50,404 bases of DNA. Source: Metabacillus crassostreae. GTDB taxonomy: Bacteria; Bacillota; Bacilli; Bacillales; Bacillaceae. The position numbers and the translations under genes were made by a program. Each line of letters starts with the position of its first letter. Position 1 is the first letter of the stretch. The notes under the pieces were generated by a model that saw nothing but the letters and a program-made list of their open reading frames with translations, had not been told where the DNA came from and searched no databases. Positions 9,237 through 18,009 of the stretch are shown in pieces. The stretch lies in assembly GCF_016908395.1 (NCBI RefSeq), contig NZ_JAFBDU010000016.1:1-50404 (forward strand). Direction: 5' to 3'.

Positions 9237-10128
9237 TGAGAAAATTGATTGTTTTTGCCTTTATTGGATTACTTGCACAGTTAATTGATGGTGCATTGGG
9301 AATGGCATATGGTGTTACATCTACATCACTTTTGTTGACCTTCGGCTTTGCTCCGGCAGTAGCTTCTGCATCGGTACATCTTGCTGAGGTAGTGACGACT
9401 GCTGCTTCAGGTGCGTCACATATCAAGTTTGGAAATGTTGATAAGCAGACTGTTTATCGATTAATTATTCCTGGTTCAATAGGAGCCTTTTTAGGAGCTA
9501 CATTTCTTAGTCATATCCAGGTGAACTTGCAAAGCCTTATATATCGTTATTTCTTCTTTCGCTAGGCGTGTATGTATTGATCAAGTTTTTATTTAAATTC
9601 ACTCCTACACAAGTAAAGAAAGAGATCTCACTTACTAAAAAGCAATCAATTCCACTAGGGTTGATCGCAGGCTTTGCTGATGCAACAGGTGGAGGAGGTT
9701 GGGGACCAATTGCTACACCTGTTTTATTATCAAAAAAGGGAATGAGTCCTCGCAAAGTAGTTGGCACAGTTGATACAAGTGAGTTTGCAATTGCTGTATC
9801 AGCAACACTAGGATTTCTTATTTCATTAGGGTGGCAAGATGTAAATTGGTTATGGGTAGGTGCATTAATGATAGGTGGTATTATTGCGGCACCAATCGCA
9901 GCTTGGATCGTTCAAAAAATTCATGGTCAATTAATGGGTGTTCTTGTAGGTGGATTTATTATATTGATTAATTCTAGAACATTAGTAACAAGCTGGATCG
10001 ATAATACGGCAGTATATCCTTATATTTATATCGGGATTTTTGTAATTTGGATTATTGCTATTTCTCACACTGTATCAAAAATCAGAAGCATAAGCAGTAA
10101 GGTGAAAAATCAACTATCACTTGATTAA
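9237..10128 (+). pseudogene. TauE/SafE family sulfite/anion permease, frameshifted
   Basis: TauE/SafE proteins are multi-span permeases linked to sulfite, sulfonate or other anion export. Residues from the ATG at 9237 (ribosome site gaggtg) read as the N-terminal half (LIDGALGMAYGVTSTSLLL, HLAEVVTTAASG). They then run into a stop at 9563. The next frame continues the family sequence from about 9529 (AKPYISLFLLSLGVYVLIKF) through GGGGWGPIATP to the stop at 10128. One missing base near 9528-9531 would restore a single protein of about 297 residues. It is either a true pseudogene or a sequence error. A YezD-like gene linked to sulfur metabolism follows. Confidence 0.88.
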
Positions 10129-10186
10129 AAAGTAAACATTATTTAAGTGTTTGAGTATACACAGTGAAAGGTGAAAGGGGAGAAGG

Positions 10187-10372
10187 TTGTTGGTAAGGAA
10201 TAATAGTAAACAAGAAGTTATCGATAAAATTGCTAGTTTATTAGAGGATATTGAATTTGGAACACTGCAAATCACAATACATGATTCACAAGTTACCCAA
10301 ATAGAAAAAAGTGAGAAGTATCGTTTTGCCTTTAACAAAGGGAATGAAGAAACACAGGGTAAAAAGAAGTAA
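10187..10372 (+). CDS. YezD-like small protein (DUF2292)
   Basis: A 61-residue protein with the pattern I-x-x-LL-x-x-IEFGTLQITIHDSQVTQIEKSEKYRF, matching the small DUF2292/YezD family often encoded with sulfate-assimilation genes. Its biochemical role is unknown. The start is uncertain: tandem TTG codons at 10187 and 10190 follow ggggagaagg, and the second has the better spacing. It lies 58 bases after the broken TauE/SafE permease, consistent with a small sulfur-related unit. Confidence 0.72.
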   Translation: MLVRNNSKQEVIDKIASLLEDIEFGTLQITIHDSQVTQIEKSEKYRFAFNKGNEETQGKKK

Positions 10373-10508
10373 ATAAAAAGTTGACCGTTTATTAGGCAGT
10401 TTACTCTATACTTTTCTAGAAAGAAACTTTTAAAAAAATCTCAATGATTTGAATAGAGATTTCAGGTAAAATAATTAGAATTGCTCGTAGAAAAAAGGAA
10501 GAAAGAGG

Positions 10509-10578
10509 AGAAGAAGGGAAGAAGGGGGTCTGTCCCTCACTATGGTGAGGGACAGACCCCCTTCTTCCCCCTTCTTCT
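10509..10578 (+). repeat. Large GC-rich hairpin (REP-like)
   Basis: Left arm 10509-10540 and right arm 10545-10578 are almost perfectly complementary (a two-base bulge) around a tatg loop, with core gggggtctgtccctcac. It is far longer than an ordinary terminator and shares gtgaggg-acag with the glmS-leader hairpin. It resembles REP/MITE-type palindromes common in Bacillus intergenic DNA. Confidence 0.8.
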
Positions 10579-10603
10579 ATAAACAAATTATATCAAATTT
10601 AAC

Positions 10604-10641
10604 TAAAAGCGTTTACAAGTAGGAGACATATTTCTTATAAT
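10604..10641 (+). promoter_or_regulatory. glpK promoter with overlapping cre site
   Basis: A cre-like 14-mer taaaagcgtttaca (10604-10617) overlaps the -35 box TTTACA (10612-10617), followed 18 bases later by TATAAT (10636-10641). CcpA binding there would block polymerase when glucose is present, as for the glycerol genes of B. subtilis. Confidence 0.75.
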
Positions 10642-10677
10642 AGAAATAAGTTAATATTCGTGCTGATAAGAAACCAG

Positions 10678-10735
10678 AGACAGCTATGCGTAATTATCGA
10701 TTCATTCGATAGATGCATATGCTGTCTATTTTTTT
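10678..10735 (+). terminator. Leader terminator (probable GlpP antitermination target)
   Basis: Stem agacagc/gctgtct extended by atgc pairing, with an inner atcga/tcgat helix, then a T run; it lies between the glpK promoter and gene. In B. subtilis the glpFK and glpD leaders contain such a terminator, overcome by GlpP with glycerol-3-phosphate. Assignment to GlpP is by analogy. Confidence 0.72.
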
Positions 10736-10808
10736 ATAAATATATAATCATTTATCGTTATCAGGGTCATTATTAAACGAAGAGTATTGTCTGAATAGAT
10801 ATAAGTAA

Positions 10809-12326
<1,518 letters not shown>

Positions 12327-12342
12327 AGAAAACGATGAAAGA

Positions 12343-12383
12343 GAGGCTGACAGCTTACCCAGTAATGCTGTCAGCCCTTTTTA
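12343..12383 (+). terminator. Terminator after glpK
   Basis: Stem aggctgacagc/gctgtcagccc with a 12-base loop and a T run, 17 bases after the glpK stop. Confidence 0.9.
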
Positions 12384-12415
12384 ATGCCACAACTTATAAC
12401 CTAGTCGCTTTAAGA

Positions 12416-12736
12416 TTATTTAATTGAGCTAGTAAGGAATTCAATTACTTGATCAGGTGTTTTTGCATTTGCGCTATGTAAGTGTGCTTGTTTTTCACCG
12501 TCCTTGAATACTAATAAGCTTGGAATCCCCATGACATCATACTTTTCTGCTATTTCAGGTAAATCATCTTTGTTGATTTCATACATCTCTACATTTTCAA
12601 CCTCTTCAAAAACTGTTGGTAAAAACATATCCATTCGTTTGCAATCAGGACACCAATCTGTAAAGAATTTCAAAACAACTGGTTTATTGCTATTTATTAA
12701 CTCCATAAATTTCTCTTCTGTTTTTACATGCTCCAT
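12416..12736 (-). CDS. Thioredoxin-family protein (YdbP-like)
   Basis: A 106-residue single thioredoxin fold with the active-site motif WCPDC (Cys29, Cys32) in place of the classical WCGPC, the cis-proline loop GIPSLLVFKDG and the C-terminal AHLHSANAKTP typical of B. subtilis YdbP. It is probably a cytosolic thiol-disulfide oxidoreductase with unknown partners. The ATG at 12736 has ribosome site gaggtgat seven bases upstream, so the longer frame from 12754 is unlikely. It is convergent with glpK and transcribed alone. Confidence 0.9.
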   Translation of the reverse strand: MEHVKTEEKFMELINSNKPVVLKFFTDWCPDCKRMDMFLPTVFEEVENVEMYEINKDDLPEIAEKYDVMGIPSLLVFKDGEKQAHLHSANAKTPDQVIEFLTSSIK

Positions 12737-13080
12737 TAAGATCACCTCATTCACTATTTTAACCTAATCATAAAGAAAATAAAGACCTCTATTCAACAAT
12801 AGTAAAACAAAGCTTTGTTGCTACTTATTTGGTACAAGAAAAAATAACACTACCAAGATTTATCATGAGCTTTACTATAAGCTTTCATATATAATGTAAA
12901 ACATCATATTTTCTATAGGAAAAAGCATAGAAAATTGACTTATTTATCTTTCGAATTTAAACTTACTTACAATAAGTAACCACTAATATTCTATAGATAG
13001 TAGGGGTACACGTAACTTCTTTTAGACAATGTAAGGGAAAGACCTTTTATATAATGGATCAATAATCAGGAGGCAATATG
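12737..13080. other. Intergenic region between divergent genes
   Basis: AT-rich 344-base gap between the divergent thioredoxin-like gene and the GCHII gene. A TATAAT at 13050-13055 could be the -10 of the rib-like pair, but no -35 box at normal spacing is visible. The conserved FMN-riboswitch core (agggg-, gaaattc-, cccgac-type blocks) is absent. Confidence 0.5.
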
Positions 13081-13839
13081 ATGATAGAAGCAACAGAACA
13101 AACATCATTAAAAGCTTTGAAAAAGAAAATAAATATGATATCTCATGAATCTGGACAGACTTTTATTGTTGGTCCAATAAAATTGCCGGTTCAATTGGAC
13201 GGGGCAACTTTGGAATTTAACTGGTACAGTTGGTTAGAGATGGAGAATTCCTTAAATCTACCTTTAGAAGAGCAAAAGGATATGTTAATCAAAAGCTTAG
13301 CAACGGCTAACTTAGCAGAAAGTCAGCAATCTAGTGTATTAGTTTATGGAGATTTTGAACATAGTGAAGAAGCACTTATCCGTATGCATAGCATTTGTCA
13401 TACTGGTGATATATTTGGAAGTAAGCGATGTGATTGTGGATTTCAGTTGAAGCAATCGATGAAGATAATCGCTGAACATGGATCAGGTGCACTTTTTTAT
13501 TTGGCAAATCATGAAGGTAGAGGAATTGGATTATTTAGCAAAGCAATGGCCTATCTTTTACAAGAAGAAGGGTTAGATACAGTAGAAGCTAATGAATATT
13601 TAGGCTTTAAAGATGATAGCCGTAATTATGATGAAGCTATTAGAGTATTAAAATCTATTCGTCAGAAGCCTGTTACGTTAATCACGAATAATCCGAATAA
13701 ATTAGAGGCACTTAAAAATTCAGGTGCAAATGTGACTGGTAGAATGCCTTTATGGGGAGATATTTCGATGTATAATCAACGTTATTTAGAAACGAAAATG
13801 GAGAAAGCAGGTCATTTCCGAGGAGGATATCCAATTTGA
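13081..13839 (+). CDS. GTP cyclohydrolase II family protein (RibA-like)
   Basis: GTP cyclohydrolase II opens GTP to a 2,5-diaminopyrimidinone, the first step of riboflavin and some deazaflavin or azapteridine pathways. The 252-residue protein keeps the three zinc cysteines (Cys106, Cys117, Cys119 in CHTGDIFGSKRCDCG) and the catalytic arginine Arg147 in NHEGRGIGL, where common riboflavin enzymes have Gln-Glu-Gly-Arg. It is a stand-alone GCHII, not the RibB-RibA fusion of B. subtilis, and carries about 80 extra N-terminal residues. The ATG at 13081 is seven bases after aggagg; the ATG at 13078 is possible. It overlaps the next gene by four bases, so both are translated together. Confidence 0.87.
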   Translation: MIEATEQTSLKALKKKINMISHESGQTFIVGPIKLPVQLDGATLEFNWYSWLEMENSLNLPLEEQKDMLIKSLATANLAESQQSSVLVYGDFEHSEEALIRMHSICHTGDIFGSKRCDCGFQLKQSMKIIAEHGSGALFYLANHEGRGIGLFSKAMAYLLQEEGLDTVEANEYLGFKDDSRNYDEAIRVLKSIRQKPVTLITNNPNKLEALKNSGANVTGRMPLWGDISMYNQRYLETKMEKAGHFRGGYPI

Positions 13840-14936
13840 GTGAACATGAATTTTACATGAAGCTAGCATTAGACAATGCGAAGGCGATGAAAGGCCAAAC
13901 AGCTCCTAATCCGCTTGTAGGAGCTGTTATTGTGAATGACAATCGGATTGTTGGTGTTGGTGCCCATCTAAAAGCTGGGGAACCTCACGCGGAAATTCAT
14001 GCTTTACGCATGGCAGGCGAAAAAGCAAAGGGTGGTACTATTTATGTAACACTGGAACCATGTTCACATCATGGACGAACAGGTCCTTGTGCAGAGGCAC
14101 TTGTTACAGCTGGGTTAAAGAAAGTGATTATTGCAACACTTGATCCTAATCCAATTGTTGCGGGAAATGGTGTTAAAATTTTAGAAAAAGCTAATATTGA
14201 GGTTATCGTTGGAGTTTGTGAAGAAGAATCACGTAAAATGAATGAAGTATTTAATAAGTTTATTGTGAAGAAGCAGCCGTTTATGACATTAAAAGCAGCT
14301 ACAACGTTAGATGGGAAAATATCCTCTCATATATGGGACAGTAAATGGATTACTTCAGAAGAAGCTCGCCATGATGTTCATCATTTGCGGAATGAACATA
14401 CAGGTATTTTAGTCGGCGTTCATACAGTTATACAAGATGACCCAGAATTAACAACGAGAATACCATACGGTCGAAATCCTATTAGAATTATTTTAGACAG
14501 TACTTTACGTATTCCAATGAATAGTAAGGTAATTACTGACAAAAAAGCTGAAACATGGATTTTTACATCCGAGAATTATAATTCAGGGCTGAAACAGGAG
14601 TTAGAAAAACTCGGTGTGAAGGTTTTTGTAACAAAGGGCAAACAACGAGTAGATTTACATGATACCCTGAAAATATTAGGTGAACAAAATGTTTCATCTG
14701 TGCTAATTGAAGGCGGAGGAGAAGTTAATGCGTCCTTTTTAAAAGAACAATTAGTTGATAAGCTAGTTTTATATGTGGCGCCTAAATTAATTGGCGGTAA
14801 AAGTTCACCAGGTTTTTTTGCAGGTGAAGGTATCGAGAAAATGTCCGATGCAATAGATCTTAAAGAATTAGAAATTATTAAAATTGGTAAAGATTTTAAA
14901 TATACTGGTTATCCTGTCTTTAAGAATGAAAAATAA
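13836..14936 (+). CDS. ribD: Bifunctional pyrimidine deaminase/reductase (RibD-like)
   Basis: RibD deaminates and then reduces the GCHII product to 5-amino-6-ribitylamino-uracil phosphate. The 366-residue protein has an N-terminal CMP/dCMP-type zinc deaminase domain (His51-Ala-Glu53, Cys76 and Cys85 in EPCSHHGRTGPC) and a C-terminal NADPH reductase domain from about 148 (TLKAATTLDGKISS, DSKWITSEEAR, VLIEGGGEVNASF). It starts with TTG at 13836, inside the stop region of the GCHII gene, with aggagga eight bases upstream. With the upstream GCHII it could supply early riboflavin steps, but no ribE, ribH or FMN riboswitch is near. Confidence 0.92.
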   Translation: MSEHEFYMKLALDNAKAMKGQTAPNPLVGAVIVNDNRIVGVGAHLKAGEPHAEIHALRMAGEKAKGGTIYVTLEPCSHHGRTGPCAEALVTAGLKKVIIATLDPNPIVAGNGVKILEKANIEVIVGVCEEESRKMNEVFNKFIVKKQPFMTLKAATTLDGKISSHIWDSKWITSEEARHDVHHLRNEHTGILVGVHTVIQDDPELTTRIPYGRNPIRIILDSTLRIPMNSKVITDKKAETWIFTSENYNSGLKQELEKLGVKVFVTKGKQRVDLHDTLKILGEQNVSSVLIEGGGEVNASFLKEQLVDKLVLYVAPKLIGGKSSPGFFAGEGIEKMSDAIDLKELEIIKIGKDFKYTGYPVFKNEK

Positions 14937-14950
14937 ATAGACGTTAACTA

Positions 14951-14990
14951 TACACGATGTAAGCTCTTAAGCTTAATACATCGTGTTTTT
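14951..14990 (+). terminator. Terminator after the GCHII/RibD pair
   Basis: Stem acacgatgta/tacatcgtgt with a 14-base loop containing a small aagct/agctt helix, followed by T residues. Confidence 0.88.
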
Positions 14991-15100
14991 TAATGTTGTC
15001 ATGGAAAGAGATATCCTGTAGAATAAAACCAAGTAAACTAATAAGAATAATTAAGATAAACATATAATCTAAATAATCAAATCGACTAGGAGGAAGGAAG

Positions 15101-15892
15101 ATGGAAAAAAACTCATATCCTGTGATCAATGGTGCAGAAAGCTTATACTTCTCTGGAAATAAAAAAGGAATTTTGTTATGTCATGGTTTTAATGGAACTC
15201 CACAGAGTATGCAATATATAGGTGAACAATTATCACAATATGGTTATACAGTATCTATTCCACGGTTATCAGGTCATGGTACTCACTATAAGGAAATGGA
15301 AAGTAGTACGTATGAAACTTGGATTTCAGATTTAGAAAATGCTTATGAGGAATTAAAATCAAGCTGTTCAAGCATATTTATTGTTGGTCAATCTATGGGA
15401 GGTGCTTTAACTCTACAGCTTGCAGCAAAAAAGCAGCATATTGATGGGATTTTCCTTATTAATGCTGCTGTAACAGAGGTAGCTTATGAAAATTTAAGAG
15501 ACGCGGAATCACCAAGATTTATTAATGAAGGAACACCAGATATTAAAAAGCCTTCAGTCTTTGAAATTACTTATGATAAAGTGCCACTTAAAGCGATCCA
15601 TCAATTATTATTTTTAATGGAGGATACAAAGCAGAAGATTACAAAAGTAAGTTGTCCTACTTTCATCTTTAAATCTGCCGTTGATCATGTTGTATCGCCA
15701 AGAAATTCAGATTTTATCTTCCATTATGTTTCATCAGATATCAAAAAACAAACTGTGTTAGAGCATTCATACCATGTAGCTTCAATGGATTATGATGCTC
15801 AGCTTATTGTTGATACTATCCACAAAGATATTAACAATTTAAAATCTCTTGAATCAGTAAAAACAGGAAAAAATGAAGTGTATAAAGCATAA
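15101..15892 (+). CDS. Alpha/beta-hydrolase, carboxylesterase type
   Basis: A 263-residue cytosolic alpha/beta-hydrolase similar to Est30-type carboxylesterases and monoacylglycerol lipases. The oxyanion-hole motif CHGFNGTP (27-34) precedes the nucleophile elbow GQSMGG (Ser98). The acid is probably Asp195 (SAVDHVVSP) and the base His225 (HSYHVAS). The ribosome site aggaggaag lies six bases before the ATG. A second, distant paralogue is encoded at 27778. The substrate cannot be read from sequence. Confidence 0.9.
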   Translation: MEKNSYPVINGAESLYFSGNKKGILLCHGFNGTPQSMQYIGEQLSQYGYTVSIPRLSGHGTHYKEMESSTYETWISDLENAYEELKSSCSSIFIVGQSMGGALTLQLAAKKQHIDGIFLINAAVTEVAYENLRDAESPRFINEGTPDIKKPSVFEITYDKVPLKAIHQLLFLMEDTKQKITKVSCPTFIFKSAVDHVVSPRNSDFIFHYVSSDIKKQTVLEHSYHVASMDYDAQLIVDTIHKDINNLKSLESVKTGKNEVYKA

Positions 15893-15893
15893 A

Positions 15894-15992
15894 AGTGGAT
15901 AACTAAGCATGTTATCCACAGGTTATCCCCATAATCACATAGTTACCCACATTTTTGTAAACACTTTATTTTTATAAATGTTATTCTCCACA
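15894..15992. other. DnaA-box cluster
   Basis: One perfect DnaA box TTATCCACA (15912-15920) is accompanied by four single-mismatch boxes within 99 bases: AGTGGATAA on the minus strand (15894-15902), TTATCCCCA (15923-15931), TTACCCACA (15943-15951) and TTCTCCACA (15984-15992). It lies in the 170-base gap after the esterase gene. In B. subtilis similar clusters outside oriC titrate DnaA or regulate nearby genes. Confidence 0.72.
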
Positions 15993-16063
15993 GCTGTTAC
16001 AACCCCCAAAAGTAATGCTATAATTTGTCATTATGAAAACCATTTTAAATGAGGTCGAGTAAA

Positions 16064-16126
16064 ATGAATGTAACAATTCGGAGTATGAAAAATGAAGAAT
16101 GTAACAATTCGGAGTATGAAAAATGA
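16064..16126 (+). CDS. Short upstream reading frame, former GNAT start
   Basis: The ATG at 16064 has a good ribosome site (gaggtcgag) and reads MNVTIRSMKNE, the natural acetyltransferase N-terminus. The 31-bp duplication then shifts the frame into a stop at 16124-16126 after 20 codons. It overlaps the start now usable for the GNAT gene (16092), so it may act as a leader peptide. Confidence 0.5.
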   Translation: MNVTIRSMKNEECNNSEYEK

Positions 16127-16127
16127 A
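16066..16127 (+). repeat. 31-bp perfect tandem duplication
   Basis: 16066-16096 and 16097-16127 are identical 31-base units beginning gaatgtaacaattcgg. The unit length is not a multiple of three, so it breaks the frame from the original ATG. It lies at the 5' end of the GNAT gene. Confidence 0.95.
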
Positions 16128-16580
16128 GATATTCAGAGTGTTCAACATGTAGCGAAAACAAGTTGGAACACTACTTATAAGGGAATTATTCCAACCGAAA
16201 TACAGGAAAATTTTATTAATATGGCATATTCTAATGAAATGCTCGAAAAGAGATTAGTAAATACAGTATTTTTAGTAGCTGAAGTAGAAGGGGAGATTAT
16301 CGGATTTATTAATTTTACACCTTTAAAAAGTGATGCTAAAGTTGAATTAGCTGCTATTTATCTTTATAAAGATTATCAAGGAAAAGGGATTGGCACATCT
16401 TTATTAAATGAGGGAATTACGTTCTTTCCCAACTTGAAGAAAGTATATGTTAATGTTGAAAAGGATAATGAGGTTGGACTTGCCTTTTATAAAGCCAAAG
16501 GGTTTATCATTGAAACAGAGTATGATGATTTGTTCGATGGTCATATATTAAAAACAATCAGACTGGCACTAAATTTATAG
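16092..16580 (+). CDS. GNAT family N-acetyltransferase
   Basis: A 162-residue GCN5-related acetyltransferase that moves an acetyl group from acetyl-CoA to an unknown amine. The acetyl-CoA site is the Q-x-x-G-x-G loop in YKDYQGKGIGTSLLNEG, preceded by strand KVELAAIYL and followed by VEKDNEVGLAFYKAKGF, the usual motif order. The open frame now starts at ATG 16092, inside the first copy of a 31-bp duplication. GGAG at 16080-16083 is eight bases upstream and could serve as a ribosome site. The product regains the original N-terminus as MKNVTIRSMKNED. Confidence 0.9.
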   Translation: MKNVTIRSMKNEDIQSVQHVAKTSWNTTYKGIIPTEIQENFINMAYSNEMLEKRLVNTVFLVAEVEGEIIGFINFTPLKSDAKVELAAIYLYKDYQGKGIGTSLLNEGITFFPNLKKVYVNVEKDNEVGLAFYKAKGFIIETEYDDLFDGHILKTIRLALNL

Positions 16581-16660
16581 AACTTTTACACTCGCTTTAA
16601 TAGATAGACCGAAATATAATAAAAGTGAGAAGATAAAAGTTTTATAAGGGAGTGAGTGTA

Positions 16661-17182
16661 GTGAGAAAAAGCTTACAGTATCCGATTGGTGAATTTGTCG
16701 TTCCGAAACAAACTAGTATCGAAGATAGGAATCAGTGGATAACAGATATAGAACAAATGCCTCTTCTCTTAACAAAGGCACTTGATGATTTATCTAAATC
16801 GTTGATAGATACATCATATAGACCTGGAGGATGGACAGCAAGGCAAGTTGTTCACCATTTGGCTGATAGTCATATGAATAGTTTTATACGTTTTAAGCTA
16901 GCTCTTACTGAGGAGAGGCCGACAATAAAGCCATATGAGGAGCATTTATGGGCTGAGCTGCCAGATTCTAAGTTATTCCCAGTGGAACACTCACTTGATT
17001 TACTTCATTCTCTTCATAGTCGTTGGACGTATTTATTGAAGAATATGTCTTCTTCAGATTTTGATAAAACCTTATATCATCCTGCAAGTAAGAGGGAGAT
17101 GTCTTTGTTAATAAATACTGCTCTTTATTCTTGGCATGGTCGACATCATATTGAGCATATTAAATTAGTGCAGGTTCATTAA
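16661..17182 (+). CDS. YfiT-type bacillithiol S-transferase (DinB superfamily)
   Basis: A 173-residue four-helix DinB/YfiT-like protein. B. subtilis YfiT and relatives are metal-dependent bacillithiol transferases or hydrolases. Conserved parts are YPIGEF near the N-terminus, GGWTARQVVHHLADSHMNSFIRFKLALTEE (57-85) and WHGRHHIEHI (158-167); the metal histidines are likely His66, His159 and His163. The GTG at 16661 lies eight bases after aagggagtg; the GTG at 16652 overlaps that ribosome site and is less likely. It is monocistronic with its own terminator. Confidence 0.92.
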   Translation: MRKSLQYPIGEFVVPKQTSIEDRNQWITDIEQMPLLLTKALDDLSKSLIDTSYRPGGWTARQVVHHLADSHMNSFIRFKLALTEERPTIKPYEEHLWAELPDSKLFPVEHSLDLLHSLHSRWTYLLKNMSSSDFDKTLYHPASKREMSLLINTALYSWHGRHHIEHIKLVQVH

Positions 17183-17212
17183 TAGTAAGAGGAATGTATA
17201 GGATTTAAATAA

Positions 17213-17255
17213 GGATAGGTTGCTAGTAGTAGAGCTAGTAACTTATCTTTTTTAT
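17213..17255 (+). terminator. Terminator after yfiT-like gene
   Basis: Stem gataggttgctag/ctagtaacttatc with two G-U pairs, a small loop and a following T run, 30 bases after the stop. Confidence 0.85.
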
Positions 17256-17328
17256 TTAGGGCGTTTTCTTAAACTAGGTTGGTTTTGGTGAGAATAGTTA
17301 TTTTAGTGGATTTTAACGTAAAAATTGG

Positions 17329-17461
17329 TTCGTTTCATTGCGTTGCAGACACAAGATTCGCCGGGGAGGAAGTCGAGCCTCCTCGTAAGCTGCGCGCCTG
17401 TGGGGTCTCGATCATTCCTCTACACCCGCAGGAGTCAAGTGTCTTCCGCTCCATTCCACTA
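17329..17461 (+). repeat. Repeat family A, core-only copy
   Basis: A 133-base block that begins gtttcattgcgttgcagaca and ends tcttccgctccattccact. It is clearly related to the cores at 20804, 35787 and (reversed) 37561, but without the outer parts of the full element. It contains the family's internal hairpin gaggaag..cctcctc. No coding potential. Confidence 0.9.
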
Positions 17462-17634
17462 TGGTTATATTAATATTTTTAAAGCAACAATCCTTTGAGT
17501 AGACCATTTTTTGAGAAGAAAACATAAAGTATGACTTGAAATAAGATATTAAAACATAATTATGTTTAGCTGCATTAACGTATAAAAAACAATGCAAATA
17601 GCGAAGAAGAGAGTGTGTCCCACATTCAATGAAT

Positions 17635-17826
17635 TTAAAAGTTTGTAAAAACATATTGGTATGCAAGTATATAAGCGATATTTAATGCTATTGCAATTAT
17701 TAATTTGATGAAGGGTTCTTTTAACACAATTGCACCTATTCCTAAAAGTACTCCGCAAAATGTTACCATTGGTGGTAAGAGGAAGATAGCAATATTTAAG
17801 ATCCGTAGGGAAAAAAAGTCGAAATG
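17635..17826 (-). pseudogene. Membrane-protein fragment
   Basis: The minus strand keeps a 63-codon open stretch ending at 17635 that reads as two hydrophobic helices (LRILNIAIFLLPPMVTF.. and ..FIKLIIAIALNIAYILAYQY). The first ATG is at 17769, which would give only 44 residues and has no clear ribosome site; a stop lies just upstream of the open stretch. It looks like the C-terminal remnant of a small multi-span membrane protein, or a very small membrane protein. I do not recognise the family. The rest of 17462-18009 holds nothing I can identify. Confidence 0.4.
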
Positions 17827-18009
17827 TTAGATGGAAAAGTGACTATAGTTAACGTGATATTAAGTACGACACAAAAATAGGACATTTTATTTAAAGGTGG
17901 CAATAAATTAACCTCTATTCATTTGTGGAGTTTTTCGACCAATCACTTGAACATAGGGGTTGTATGTTTAGTAAACATCACCTGACTTCAACAAGGGTTT
18001 GATTTATTC

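Noticed and set aside
9520-9570. Programmed frameshift in the TauE/SafE gene
   Set aside because: No slippery heptamer or downstream pseudoknot is evident, and the family has no known frameshifting.
12737-13080. FMN riboswitch upstream of the GCHII/RibD pair
   Set aside because: None of the conserved RFN blocks can be found in the gap.
15894-15921. tggataac/gttatcca inverted repeat as a terminator of the esterase gene
   Set aside because: No T run follows and the arms are DnaA-box words; the cluster explains it better.
17279-17473. 64-codon open frame over the repeat core at 17329
   Set aside because: It is a translation of the non-coding repeat; the other copies of the repeat do not keep the frame.
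17549-17758. 69-codon minus-strand frame
   Set aside because: It lies in a different frame from the hydrophobic stretch at 17635-17826, which reads as a real membrane segment; the 69-codon product is rich in Cys, Asn and Arg without pattern.
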